In this document: positions 49,156-57,366 of the stretch, one piece after another
Numbering within the stretch: the first letter of the stretch is position 1
Layout of the letters: each line of letters starts with the position of its first letter
Source: Cohnella fermenti
GTDB taxonomy: Bacteria; Bacillota; Bacilli; Paenibacillales; Paenibacillaceae
Direction: 5' to 3'
Assembly (NCBI RefSeq): GCF_004801405.1
Contig: NZ_SSOB01000001.1
Location: forward strand, 62,001 to 126,000
DNA length: 64,000 nucleotides
The notes under the pieces: model-generated
Told to the model about the DNA's origin: nothing
The model's database searches: none
The model's input: the letters and a program-made list of their open reading frames with translations, nothing else
Translations under genes and position numbers: made by a program

Positions 49156-49328
49156 TATGTGAAAATTCATATTGATGAAGCTTGATACCGGGCGATTTGG
49201 GCGATTATATGTGAAAAACAGCATACATGGAGGGAATTCCGGCTTGAGTTGCCGTATGTATGCTAAAAATCGTATAAAACGCCGCGATTGCCGCCAAATC
49301 CGAGTCGATGAATGTGAAAAACCACATA
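49156..49328 (+). repeat. Array D: four palindromic cores at 51-52-bp spacing
   Basis: Cores start at 49157 (ATGTG/CATAT), 49209 (ATGTG..CATACAT variant), 49260 (ATGCT/CGTAT, the most degenerate) and 49312 (ATGTG/CACAT). Spacings are 52, 51 and 52. Segments between cores align with arrays A-C; for example, the 35 bases between the third and fourth core are almost identical to array B. Confidence 0.9.
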
Positions 49329-49339
49329 AAATCGCAAAA

Positions 49340-49470
49340 ACCGTGCCCCGCGCTCCACATCTGCACCTTCACACCCCACACCCCGCGCTCCACCTCTGTA
49401 CCTCTGCACCTCCGCACCTCCGCACCCCGCACCCCACACCACATCTGCACCTCGTCCCCCACATCCGAAC
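49340..49470. repeat. C-rich simple-sequence tract after array D
   Basis: CACCTCTGCAC, CACCCCGCACCCCACAC and related units repeat on the plus strand for about 120 bp. No gene is supported between 49127 and the permease start at 49667 other than this tract and array D. Confidence 0.65.
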
Positions 49471-49666
49471 CCCGCAAACGGCATCGCGCCGGAAGCGCGA
49501 ACCGTGCTGCAGAGGACCGTCAGGGCGAGTTTTCCTGGCGGTTGTTCCTATTCCGAGGCCGTCTGGATCGAATACCTAGCGTGCATCGATGACCAATTTA
49601 CAGTTGGCGCGAGGATCGCCTATCGTTAGGGCACCGGAAGACACAACGATGGAAAGGAGCAGAACG

Positions 49667-50620
49667 ATGATGCAACAACAAGCGAAGCTGGCTGCGCCGA
49701 AGCTGAGATCGCCGGAAACAAGTCTTGGACGGCGCAAGGTAACGAAGTACTGGCAATTGTATGCGCTTGCGCTGCCGGCGGTCGCTTATTTTGTCCTCTT
49801 TTGTTATGTGCCCATGTACGGGGTGCAGATCGCGTTCAAGGATTTTGTGCCCGTGAGGGGGATATGGGGGAGCGAATGGATTGGGTTCGAGCACTTCGAC
49901 CGATTCTTCCATTCCTACTACTTCGGAACGTTGATCGAGAATACGGTGCTGATCAATCTGTTCCAGCTGGCGTTGTTCCCCGTCGCGATTATCGTGGCGC
50001 TGTCGATCAACGAGCTGAAGAACGGCCCGTTCAAGAAAATCGTGCAGACCATCACGTATATCCCGCACTTCATCTCGGTTGTCGTGCTGTGCGGGATGAT
50101 GATCGCCTTCCTGAACCCGTCCACGGGCATTCTGAATCGGGGGATCGAGGCGCTGACCGGTCGAACGCTGCCGTTCCTGACCGACCCGAGCTGGTTCAAG
50201 CCTGTCTTCGTGCTGTCCGGCGAATGGCAGAACCTGGGGTGGGGAGCCATTATCTATCTGGCCGCACTGGCGGGAGTAAGTCCGGATCTGCACGAGGCCG
50301 CTACCGTCGACGGCGCCACAAGGTGGCAGCGCATTCGTCACATCAATATCCCTTCGATTCTTCCGACCATCATCATTCTCTTTATTCTCAGCACCGGCAA
50401 TCTGATGAATGTCGGCTTCGAGAAGGTGTTCCTGCTTCAGAACGAGTTGAATATGGAGGGCTCCGACGTTATTCAGACCTATGTCTACCGGACAGGGCTG
50501 CTGAGCGGGCAGTATAGCTTCTCCTCTGCGGTCGGCTTGTTCAACTCCGTTGTCAATCTGGCCATTCTCGTTACGGTGAACGGAATTGCCCGCAAGGTCA
50601 GTCATACGAGTCTTTGGTAG
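49667..50620 (+). CDS. Lpl-type sugar ABC transporter permease (LplB family)
   Basis: The 317-residue permease has a first helix YALALPAVAYFVLFCYVPMYG and the family's IAFKDFVPVRGIWGSEWIGF loop, plus the EAA loop HEAATVDGATRWQRIRHINI. ATG 49667 is chosen for AAGGAG 7 bp upstream. It forms the channel with the next gene. This family imports complex oligosaccharides, often plant polysaccharide fragments. The ATPase is not local, as is typical. Confidence 0.9.
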   Translation: MMQQQAKLAAPKLRSPETSLGRRKVTKYWQLYALALPAVAYFVLFCYVPMYGVQIAFKDFVPVRGIWGSEWIGFEHFDRFFHSYYFGTLIENTVLINLFQLALFPVAIIVALSINELKNGPFKKIVQTITYIPHFISVVVLCGMMIAFLNPSTGILNRGIEALTGRTLPFLTDPSWFKPVFVLSGEWQNLGWGAIIYLAALAGVSPDLHEAATVDGATRWQRIRHINIPSILPTIIILFILSTGNLMNVGFEKVFLLQNELNMEGSDVIQTYVYRTGLLSGQYSFSSAVGLFNSVVNLAILVTVNGIARKVSHTSLW

Positions 50621-50632
50621 GAGGAATGCCGA

Positions 50633-51541
50633 ATGCAAGCAATAAGAATCAAGCCGAGTCGTCCAGATCGAATCTTCGAGCTCGCGAACATGTTTTTCCT
50701 CTGTCTGCTGCTGCTTGTTGTGCTGTACCCGCTTGTCTATGTGACGAGCGCATCCGTCAGCGATCCGCAGGATGTCAATTCGGGCAGCATGTGGCTGTAT
50801 CCGATGCATGTCACCATTGAAGGCTATCATCGCGTGTTCCAGAACCCCGACATCCTTACCGGCTATCGCAACACGATTCTGTACACGATACTCGGGGTGC
50901 TGATCAACTTGGCGGTTATGGTTCCGTGTGCATACACGCTGTCGCGGAAGGACTTGCCTTACCGCAATGCCATGATGATGTTCATGCTGGTGACGATGTT
51001 CTTCAGCGGCGGTCTTATTCCAAGCTATCTGTTGGTCAAAAATCTCCATCTCCTCGACACGTTCTGGGCGCTCGTCATTCCGAATGCGGCCAATGTGTGG
51101 AGTATTATCGTGATCCGAACCTTCTTCCAGAGTACGATACCGCGCGAGGTCGAGGAGGCCGCCGAGATGGACGGCTGCTCGGTATTCCGGCTGTTCGGCC
51201 GCATCGTGCTTCCGTTGTCTGCTCCGATTCTGGCTGTCATGGCGCTGTTCCAGGGCGTCGGCCACTGGAACGCCTACTTCAACGCGATGATCTACCTGTC
51301 GAACCGGGACTTGTTCCCCCTGCAGCTCGTCATTCGGGAGATTCTTGTGCTCCAGGAGATGAGCGTCAGCATGCTGATGAACGGCAGCGGCGATATGGAG
51401 GTAATGGCGGAGCAGGCGCGTATTGCCGACATTGTGAAGTATGCCGTCAAGATCGTCTCCGCGCTTCCTCTGCTTATCGTGTATCCGTTCCTGCAGCGCT
51501 TCTTCGTTAAAGGGATGCTCATTGGATCGGTCAAAGGTTGA
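50633..51541 (+). CDS. Lpl-type sugar ABC transporter permease (LplC/YtcP family)
   Basis: The 302-residue second permease has six helices. Its early loop is YVTSASVSDPQDVNSGSMWL and its EAA loop is EEAAEMDGCSVFRLFGRIVL. The C-terminal FFVKGMLIGSVKG is the usual end of this family, which helps to show how much is missing from the stub at 23584. It follows its partner by 12 bp, with AGGAGG upstream of the ATG. Confidence 0.9.
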   Translation: MQAIRIKPSRPDRIFELANMFFLCLLLLVVLYPLVYVTSASVSDPQDVNSGSMWLYPMHVTIEGYHRVFQNPDILTGYRNTILYTILGVLINLAVMVPCAYTLSRKDLPYRNAMMMFMLVTMFFSGGLIPSYLLVKNLHLLDTFWALVIPNAANVWSIIVIRTFFQSTIPREVEEAAEMDGCSVFRLFGRIVLPLSAPILAVMALFQGVGHWNAYFNAMIYLSNRDLFPLQLVIREILVLQEMSVSMLMNGSGDMEVMAEQARIADIVKYAVKIVSALPLLIVYPFLQRFFVKGMLIGSVKG

Positions 51542-51664
51542 AAGCGCTATCTATTGAGAGGGGTGATGCTATAAAATCGATAGCAATAGGAACAATAGGC
51601 GCAAGCAGACAGAGGCTAGAGAGTTGACGATGGCGGTTCATTCCAAAGGGAGGGTAACGAACTT

Positions 51665-53296
51665 ATGACATCCATGACAAAGATAAGCAGTATTCTGGCG
51701 GCAACTCTGGTCGCCGCGCTTGCGGCAACGGGCTGCAGCAGCAACTCCAACAACGGGGCCGGCTCCGCCGAACCCGGCTCGCCGTCGGCATCGGCGAGCG
51801 GTGCCGCGGTCGAGCCGTCCGGCAGCGCCTCGGCCGAAGCTTCCAAGGAGCCGATCACGCTGAAGCTGATGGGACCGAAGCAGCCGATACAAGGTCCGTG
51901 GGAGCAGATGGACTTCTTCAAGGAGATGGAGACGCGGACAGGCATTCACTTCGAGTTCGACAACCCGCCAAGCACCAGCTTCGCGGAGAAGAAGAATCTC
52001 GCGTTCGCGAGCGGGGAGCTGCCCGATGTCTTCTTCGCGGCGCAATTGACGGCGTCGGAAGAGGTCACGTACGGGCAACAAGGAAGCTTGATTCCGCTCG
52101 AGGATCTGATCGAGGAGCACGCGCCGAACATCAAGAAGCTGCTGGATGCCAACCCGGACATCCGGAAGTCGATTACGACAACCGACGGCCACATCTACTC
52201 GTTGCCTCAAGTTACGGAGCTTGCGCACAACTTGATCAACAAGACCTGGATCAACGGCTCCTGGATGAAGAAGGTCGGCGTCGATCAAGCTCCGACAACC
52301 GTCGACGAGCTGTATGAGATGCTGAAGAAGTTCAAGGAAGGCGACGCCAACGGCAACGGCAAGGACGATGAGATCCCGCTGTCCGGAAGCGATATCGGCG
52401 CGGTGCGCCAATCGATTCTCCCGGCCTTCGGCCTGCTGACGACCGATGTCCAGGTCAACGACGGCAAGGTCCTGTACGCGGCGACATCCGAAGGCTACAA
52501 GCAATATTTGAGCTTTATGAACAAGCTGTACAAGGAGCAACTGCTCGACAACGAGATTTTCTCCCATACGAACGAACAATTCACGGCCAAGGGCAAGAGC
52601 GGACAGCTCGGGGTGTTCCTGGCGGCGGCGCCGTTCCTCGTGTTGGACATTAAGACGGATGAGGACAACTTCCTTAATCCGACGCTTCCCGCTCTGACGA
52701 GCGAGTACAATCCGAACCCCGTCTATATGCTGAACAACGGAGTTCAGCGGGGGACATTCGCCATTACGAGCCACAACAAGTATCCGGAGCGCACGATGGA
52801 ATGGGTCGATTATCTCTACACGGTCGAGGGAGCGGCGCTGGCGAACTCGGGCATCGAGGGCAAGGGCTGGAAGTGGCTTGACGACGCCCATACGACGTGG
52901 GATCGAATCGCTGTGGAGGGCAAGAACATCGAAGAGACCCGGGCCTCCAATACGCCGGACCCGGGCAACGTGATTCCGACGTTCAAGAGCAAGGAATTCA
53001 ATTACAAGATCAACAATCCGGTGACGCAATGGCTGCATCAATCGTCCGAACCGTACTTGAGCATCGCCCGCATGGCGTATCCGCTCGTGTACTTCACGGA
53101 CGAGGAGCAGAAGCGGCTGAACGTGCTGACGACGGATCTGAACACGTATGTGAGCCAGATGGAGGCGAAGTTCATTCTGTCCAAGGACGTGAACGCGGGA
53201 TGGGACGACTACGTCAGCACGATTAACAAGATGAAGGTCAGCGAGCTGCTGGACATTTATCAAGCGGCATACGATCGCTGGAGCCAATCGCAATAA
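51665..53296 (+). CDS. Lpl-type sugar-binding lipoprotein
   Basis: The 543-residue protein has a signal peptide with lipobox ATGC (about residue 25), a Gly/Ser/Ala linker, then a solute-binding fold typical of LplA/YtcQ proteins: TGIHFEFDNPPSTSFAEKK, LPDVFFAAQLTASEEVTYG, and a tail with VNAGWDDYVSTINKMKVSEL. It captures the sugar ligand for the two permeases upstream. GGGAGGGTAACGAACTT precedes the ATG. Ligand identity is unknown; the flanking surface-protein remnant and beta-helix gene hint at polysaccharide degradation. Confidence 0.9.
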   Translation: MTSMTKISSILAATLVAALAATGCSSNSNNGAGSAEPGSPSASASGAAVEPSGSASAEASKEPITLKLMGPKQPIQGPWEQMDFFKEMETRTGIHFEFDNPPSTSFAEKKNLAFASGELPDVFFAAQLTASEEVTYGQQGSLIPLEDLIEEHAPNIKKLLDANPDIRKSITTTDGHIYSLPQVTELAHNLINKTWINGSWMKKVGVDQAPTTVDELYEMLKKFKEGDANGNGKDDEIPLSGSDIGAVRQSILPAFGLLTTDVQVNDGKVLYAATSEGYKQYLSFMNKLYKEQLLDNEIFSHTNEQFTAKGKSGQLGVFLAAAPFLVLDIKTDEDNFLNPTLPALTSEYNPNPVYMLNNGVQRGTFAITSHNKYPERTMEWVDYLYTVEGAALANSGIEGKGWKWLDDAHTTWDRIAVEGKNIEETRASNTPDPGNVIPTFKSKEFNYKINNPVTQWLHQSSEPYLSIARMAYPLVYFTDEEQKRLNVLTTDLNTYVSQMEAKFILSKDVNAGWDDYVSTINKMKVSELLDIYQAAYDRWSQSQ

Positions 53297-53309
53297 GACA
53301 AGAGCAGCG

Positions 53310-53950
53310 AATTAGGCTGCGGGGGCGAAGTACTATCGGGTCAAGCGAAGCGACTCGGAAGCGGGACCGTTCGTCGCGATCGGCAACGCGGTGAAGGCGG
53401 CAGATCAGCCGATCGGCTGCACGGATCGGGGTGCGGAGGACGGTCATAGCTATGATTACAAGGTTACGACGTTGGTGTCCGACGGAGTCAAGTGGGGTTA
53501 CGGAGACGAGAGCTCGGCTTCCTCCAATGTGATCGCCTACCCGGAGGAGACGGCGGAAGCTCCGGCTCCGGCGGCTTCGCTGACGGGGCCTTCCCAGACA
53601 ACGGCGGGGCATCGCCGTCGCTCCCGATACCGGTGGCAATCCGATTATCCTCGCTCATACGTTGACGGGCAAGCGGGCGGCGCGGATAAGCGGTGACCCG
53701 AGAGGAATTGGCGTTGATGGCAAGCAGGGCGCTCGATCTGCTTCAGGCGGAGAGAACGCAAGAGTCGACCGGCCGGACATTCCCGGACTTCGAGCGCGTC
53801 AGCGCGTGGGCGAAGGAAGGGGTGCAGACTTCGGTCCAATTCGGCATTCTGCAGGGCAATCCTCGCGGGGAGCTTCACCCCGGAGCTTCGACTACCCGTG
53901 CCGAGGCGGCCGCTATGGTAAGAAGATTGCTCAACCTGGCGGCTGGTTGA
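53310..53950 (+). pseudogene. Decayed 3' end of an FN3/SLH surface protein gene
   Basis: From about 53325 one frame reads KYYRVKRSDSEAGPFVAIG, then SYDYKVTTLVSDGVKWGYG, a fibronectin type III domain, followed by a Pro/Ala linker. Another frame from 53693 encodes VTREELALMASRALDLL, FPDFERVSAWAKEGV and TTRAEAAAMVRRLL, the last unit of an S-layer homology domain, ending at TGA 53950. There is no start codon or upstream catalytic domain, and the frame changes between the two parts. It is the remnant of a secreted, cell-wall-bound enzyme, plausibly a polysaccharide lyase or hydrolase served by the adjacent transporter. Confidence 0.8.
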
Positions 53951-53987
53951 CGGGGGGCGTTCGAAACTGAGTTTAAGATCTTTACGA

Positions 53988-54010
53988 GAGCCATCCATAA
54001 AGGATGGCTC
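53988..54010. terminator. Hairpin after the SLH remnant
   Basis: GAGCCATCC-ataaa-GGATGGCTC is a perfect 9-bp stem without a T run. A terminator or operator role is possible. Nothing else is seen between 54011 and the DeoR gene apart from its ribosome binding site. Confidence 0.5.
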
Positions 54011-54160
54011 AGAGGGGGACCTCGAGCTTGCCGTAACAGACAGAGCGGGAATCGTATCATAGCAATATTGGCGGTATCGGCCCGGGCGTAAACTTCCTTC
54101 CGGCAAAGCGGATATGATAAACTGACATCATGGATACGAGAATATACGAGGAGGCTCGAC

Positions 54161-54928
54161 ATGCTGGCTCGCGAGAGGCATAACAAAATTATTCAAATGC
54201 TGCATCGTCAGCAATTCATCAAAGCAAACGATTTGATGAAGGCATTCGGCGTTTCCTTTGAGACGATAAGAAGAGACCTGGATCACTTGGAGAAAGAAAA
54301 TTATCTAAGAAGGGTGCATGGCGGGGCAACTCTGCCGGAGAACGATTATCGAATCGAACTGCCGTTCACGATTCGCGAACATAAGCTGAAGGAGGAGAAG
54401 AGAGAATTGGCGCTGACGGCATCCCGTTTCGTTACGGAAGGCCAGTCCCTGATTCTCGATGTCAGCACGACCAACACAGAGTTCGCCAAGGTGCTGTGCG
54501 AGAAGTTCGAGCGGTTGACCGTCATGACCAACTCATTCGTCATTGCGAACCTGTTGATGAATAAACCGTTGTTTACAATTATCTTCGTAGGCGGAGTCGT
54601 ACGAAATTCGGAGCAAAGCATCGTAGGGGATTTTGCGGAAGCCTTTGTTGCACAGTTCCATGCGGATACATTCTTCATGAGTACCAGCGGAATATCCTTG
54701 GAGGAAGGATTAACCGATTATGGCATAGGAGAAATCCAACTCAAGGTTAAAATGCTGCACCGTTCCAAAAGGGTCATCGCGCTTGCGGACAGCAGCAAAT
54801 TCGAGGTCGTCTCTCTTCATCCGGTCTGCTCTCTTCGTGAAATAGACAAAATCGTCACGGATTCCAAGGTCTCGCCGGAAATCGTTCGATTGTACAAAGC
54901 AAGAGGCACCGAGATCGTCTGCTCCTGA
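54161..54928 (+). CDS. DeoR/GlpR-family transcription regulator
   Basis: The 255-residue protein has an N-terminal winged helix (about 5-57: IIQMLHRQQFIKANDLMKAF, then SFETIRRDLDHLEKENYLRRVHGGA), the DeoR signature, and a sugar-phosphate-sensing domain (about 75-230) with EGQSLILDVSTTNTEFAK and LADSSKFEVVS. It normally represses a neighbouring sugar or polyol operon until its phosphosugar ligand appears. The likely target is the promoter at 55009-55037, which contains a perfect 14-bp palindrome. Confidence 0.9.
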   Translation: MLARERHNKIIQMLHRQQFIKANDLMKAFGVSFETIRRDLDHLEKENYLRRVHGGATLPENDYRIELPFTIREHKLKEEKRELALTASRFVTEGQSLILDVSTTNTEFAKVLCEKFERLTVMTNSFVIANLLMNKPLFTIIFVGGVVRNSEQSIVGDFAEAFVAQFHADTFFMSTSGISLEEGLTDYGIGEIQLKVKMLHRSKRVIALADSSKFEVVSLHPVCSLREIDKIVTDSKVSPEIVRLYKARGTEIVCS

Positions 54929-54944
54929 TTCCCGTTGGGGGAAG

Positions 54945-54973
54945 CCGCTGCGTTTATGCGTAGCGGTTTTTTT
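54945..54973 (+). terminator. Terminator of the DeoR-type gene
   Basis: CCGCTgCG and CGtAGCGG form the stem, followed by seven T. Confidence 0.8.
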
Positions 54974-55008
54974 GTGCACGCAATAGTCGTTTGATGGAAT
55001 AGTCGTTA

Positions 55009-55037
55009 TTGACGCCGGCGTCAGCAGGTGATAATAT
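55009..55037 (+). promoter_or_regulatory. Promoter with palindromic operator before the DMT transporter
   Basis: TTGACG, a 17-bp spacer and TAATAT. TGACGCCGGCGTCA (55010-55023) is a perfect palindrome overlapping the -35 box, the usual place for a repressor; the DeoR-type protein encoded just upstream is the obvious candidate. Confidence 0.75.
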
Positions 55038-55102
55038 TCAGAACGAAATGTGTGGATTATTGTGTTTATGAGTGAAAATGTGTGTTTGGTGGAGGTGATG
55101 TT

Positions 55103-55951
55103 CTGTCTATATTATTGGTGTTGGCCTCCGGGATCGCGCATGCGATCTGGAACATGCTCACCAAGCGCAGCGGCAATAAGCAAGCCTTCCTGCTGTTGAT
55201 TCTTCTTCCGAGCATTATGCTATTACTGCCGGTCTTGATTGGCGAACTGATTCGCAATGGGATCTCCGGCCAAGGGGGCTTATTGCTGGCGCTTTCCCTG
55301 ATGGTTCAGGCGGGGTATGGTTGTTTCCTGTCCAAATCGCTGGAGCAAGGAGACATGTCCCAGGTGTATCCGATGATGCGGGGGCTCAGCGCGTTTCTGC
55401 TTCCGTTCATCGGAATCGTTTTTTTACATGAGACCTTGACGGCGTGGGGATGGATCGGTCTGCTGTGTATTGCGGCCGGTTTTTTTATGACAAGCGGTAT
55501 CGCTTCCCGGATGAATCGGCAAGCCGTTCCCTTTCGGGTCGTTCTGTACACGGCTGGAGTGGGCTTGTGTACGATGTCGTACGTATTGATCGACAAGCTC
55601 AACCTGCAATACTATACTCCGTTAATGCTGCTTGAAGTGTCCAATATCGGATTTGCGTTGGGGCTCATTCCGTTTGTCCGTATGGGTGAGCTTCGCAAGC
55701 TTTTTCGCGGCAAGGACGTCCTTGGCATAATGGCATTGGGCTCGGTGCTATCCCCGGGGTCCTACTTGTTGTTTCTGTTGGCCATGAATTTATCGTCGCT
55801 GGCTTATATAGCGCCTCTTCGGGAGTTCGGAACCGTGTTCGGAGCGTTCGCGGGCATCTATCTGCTGAACGAGCGGAAGGAAGCCGTACGTCTCGTTTCG
55901 GCCGGCGTCATTTTTGCAGGGATATTGCTGATTGGAATTTGGGGGCGTTAG
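55103..55951 (+). CDS. DMT/EamA-family membrane transporter
   Basis: The 282-residue transporter has ten predicted helices in two EamA halves; the first half opens SILLVLASGIAHAIWNMLTKR, and the second (from about 145) begins VVLYTAGVGLCTMSYVLIDKL. The family exports or exchanges metabolites. The start is unusual: GGAGGTGAT (55091-55099) is perfectly placed for CTG at 55103, while GTG 55082 lies before the Shine-Dalgarno sequence and no in-frame ATG is near. The metallophosphoesterase gene follows 41 bp later, so the two probably form one operon under the DeoR-type repressor. The substrate is unknown. Confidence 0.85.
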   Translation: MSILLVLASGIAHAIWNMLTKRSGNKQAFLLLILLPSIMLLLPVLIGELIRNGISGQGGLLLALSLMVQAGYGCFLSKSLEQGDMSQVYPMMRGLSAFLLPFIGIVFLHETLTAWGWIGLLCIAAGFFMTSGIASRMNRQAVPFRVVLYTAGVGLCTMSYVLIDKLNLQYYTPLMLLEVSNIGFALGLIPFVRMGELRKLFRGKDVLGIMALGSVLSPGSYLLFLLAMNLSSLAYIAPLREFGTVFGAFAGIYLLNERKEAVRLVSAGVIFAGILLIGIWGR

Positions 55952-55992
55952 TGTTTATAAATTCAATCGGACCATCAGGAAGGGGTTAGGTT

Positions 55993-57054
55993 ATGGTTCC
56001 TATCGATGAGCAATACAAGAATGCGGTGGAAGAGACCATCCAAGCTTTGTCGGGCAAGCAACAAAGTTCGACACTGAATTTGATCTTCGTTACGGATTTG
56101 CACCACTCCTGCGGGGGGAATCAATTGAGGGCCGCTCGTGCTATACGAGAATTGACTTCGCGCCTGCCCTTGGATTTAGTTCTGAATGGAGGGGACAGTG
56201 CTGTCAATGCTCCCAAGGATTACGTATTGTCCGCGCAACGGGAGATTTACCAGGCGCTTCAAACTCCTGGAGTTCCGTTATTGAATGTCAAGGGCAACCA
56301 TGACGACAATTCTATATACGGACACAATCAGCAAGGGCTCCGCGGGCTGAATGTCATTTATCCTTCCGAGACCAGACTTCTGATTCAAGAAGGGGTTCTC
56401 CATGCGGCTAGTTGGGATGATGCGCGTCCTGACAGCTTGTATTATTTTGTGGATGTGGAAGCCAAGAAGACAAGAGTAATCGTATTGGATACGACCGACA
56501 TTCCGTATGCCGACTCAAAGGACGGCAACATAAAGTACTTTGGGCAGTGGGAGTACGCCTTCTCTTCCGGGCAATTGAACTGGCTCGCCCATAAAGCGCT
56601 GAACTTGACCGGTAAATCGGGGTGGCGGATATTGATCGTTTCTCATGTGGCGATTGTGCAGGAAGGAGTGCACGGAACGGATTACCCGGTCAAGAATGGG
56701 GAAGCGTTGTGGGAATTGGTCAAGGCTTTTCGAGAAGGCGGCTCATACTCCTCGGAAGGCGGGGCCGGAGAATTCGCTTATCGGGTGTCGGTGGACTTCA
56801 AACATCAAGGGAACGGGACCGTCGTCGGTTGCCTATTCGGGCATGTTCATTTCGATCAGACGGTTTATCGGAATGGGATCCCGATGATATCCAGTCTTAA
56901 TGCTTGTACGAATCAGGATTTCCCTGAATCTCCAGAACGAACGCCTGAGACGATAAGCGAGACGGCCTTCGACATCATGACGGTGGACTTCGAACGCTCG
57001 TGCATTGACGCCTACCGATTCGGGGCCGGAGAGCTTCGAACGATTTCGTTCTGA
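55993..57054 (+). CDS. Calcineurin-like metallophosphoesterase
   Basis: The 353-residue protein has all five metal-binding blocks of the family in order: FVTDLHHS, LNGGDS, VKGNHDD, LIVSHV and LFGHVHFD. A two-metal centre is therefore expected. It has no signal peptide and should act in the cytoplasm on a phosphomonoester or phosphodiester. Similar proteins in Paenibacillaceae sit in sugar or glycerophosphodiester operons. The co-operonic DMT transporter and DeoR-type regulator suggest the substrate is a sugar- or polyol-linked phosphate. AGGAAGGGG precedes the ATG. Confidence 0.88.
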   Translation: MVPIDEQYKNAVEETIQALSGKQQSSTLNLIFVTDLHHSCGGNQLRAARAIRELTSRLPLDLVLNGGDSAVNAPKDYVLSAQREIYQALQTPGVPLLNVKGNHDDNSIYGHNQQGLRGLNVIYPSETRLLIQEGVLHAASWDDARPDSLYYFVDVEAKKTRVIVLDTTDIPYADSKDGNIKYFGQWEYAFSSGQLNWLAHKALNLTGKSGWRILIVSHVAIVQEGVHGTDYPVKNGEALWELVKAFREGGSYSSEGGAGEFAYRVSVDFKHQGNGTVVGCLFGHVHFDQTVYRNGIPMISSLNACTNQDFPESPERTPETISETAFDIMTVDFERSCIDAYRFGAGELRTISF

Positions 57055-57241
57055 ATAATTTCGGTGAGATACGAATTTTTGTGATAATCCGTGAACCGTA
57101 TCGTTATGTGAAGGAAGAGAACGATTGAAAAGGAAATAAAGGTCAGCTCGCATTGTAAGGTGTCGCTAAACGGTTATGAGAAATGGACCGCAGGATGATC
57201 AAATTACAGCCTATTATTTTCTGAATGTTAAGACAGCGTAA

Positions 57242-57271
57242 TTGACAAGGTTGGTGTTTATCTTGTATAAA
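57242..57271 (+). promoter_or_regulatory. Promoter of the giant beta-helix gene
   Basis: TTGACA, an 18-bp spacer and TATAAA. A leader of about 90 nt follows, ending in TTTAGGAGG before the start at 57367. The stretch 57055-57241 after the phosphoesterase gene holds nothing else I can support. Confidence 0.75.
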
Positions 57272-57366
57272 TTACTAGAATAGGTTCCAAACCTGTACTA
57301 TATAAAAGGGGGCTCCAAGGGCGAGCAGGGATTTTTGACGGAAAAACAAATTTAGGAGGATTAAAG

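Noticed and set aside
22232-49328. The 51-52-bp arrays as CRISPR arrays
   Set aside because: The repeated unit is only about 16 bp and degenerate, spacers are conserved between arrays, each array has just four copies, and no cas genes are present.
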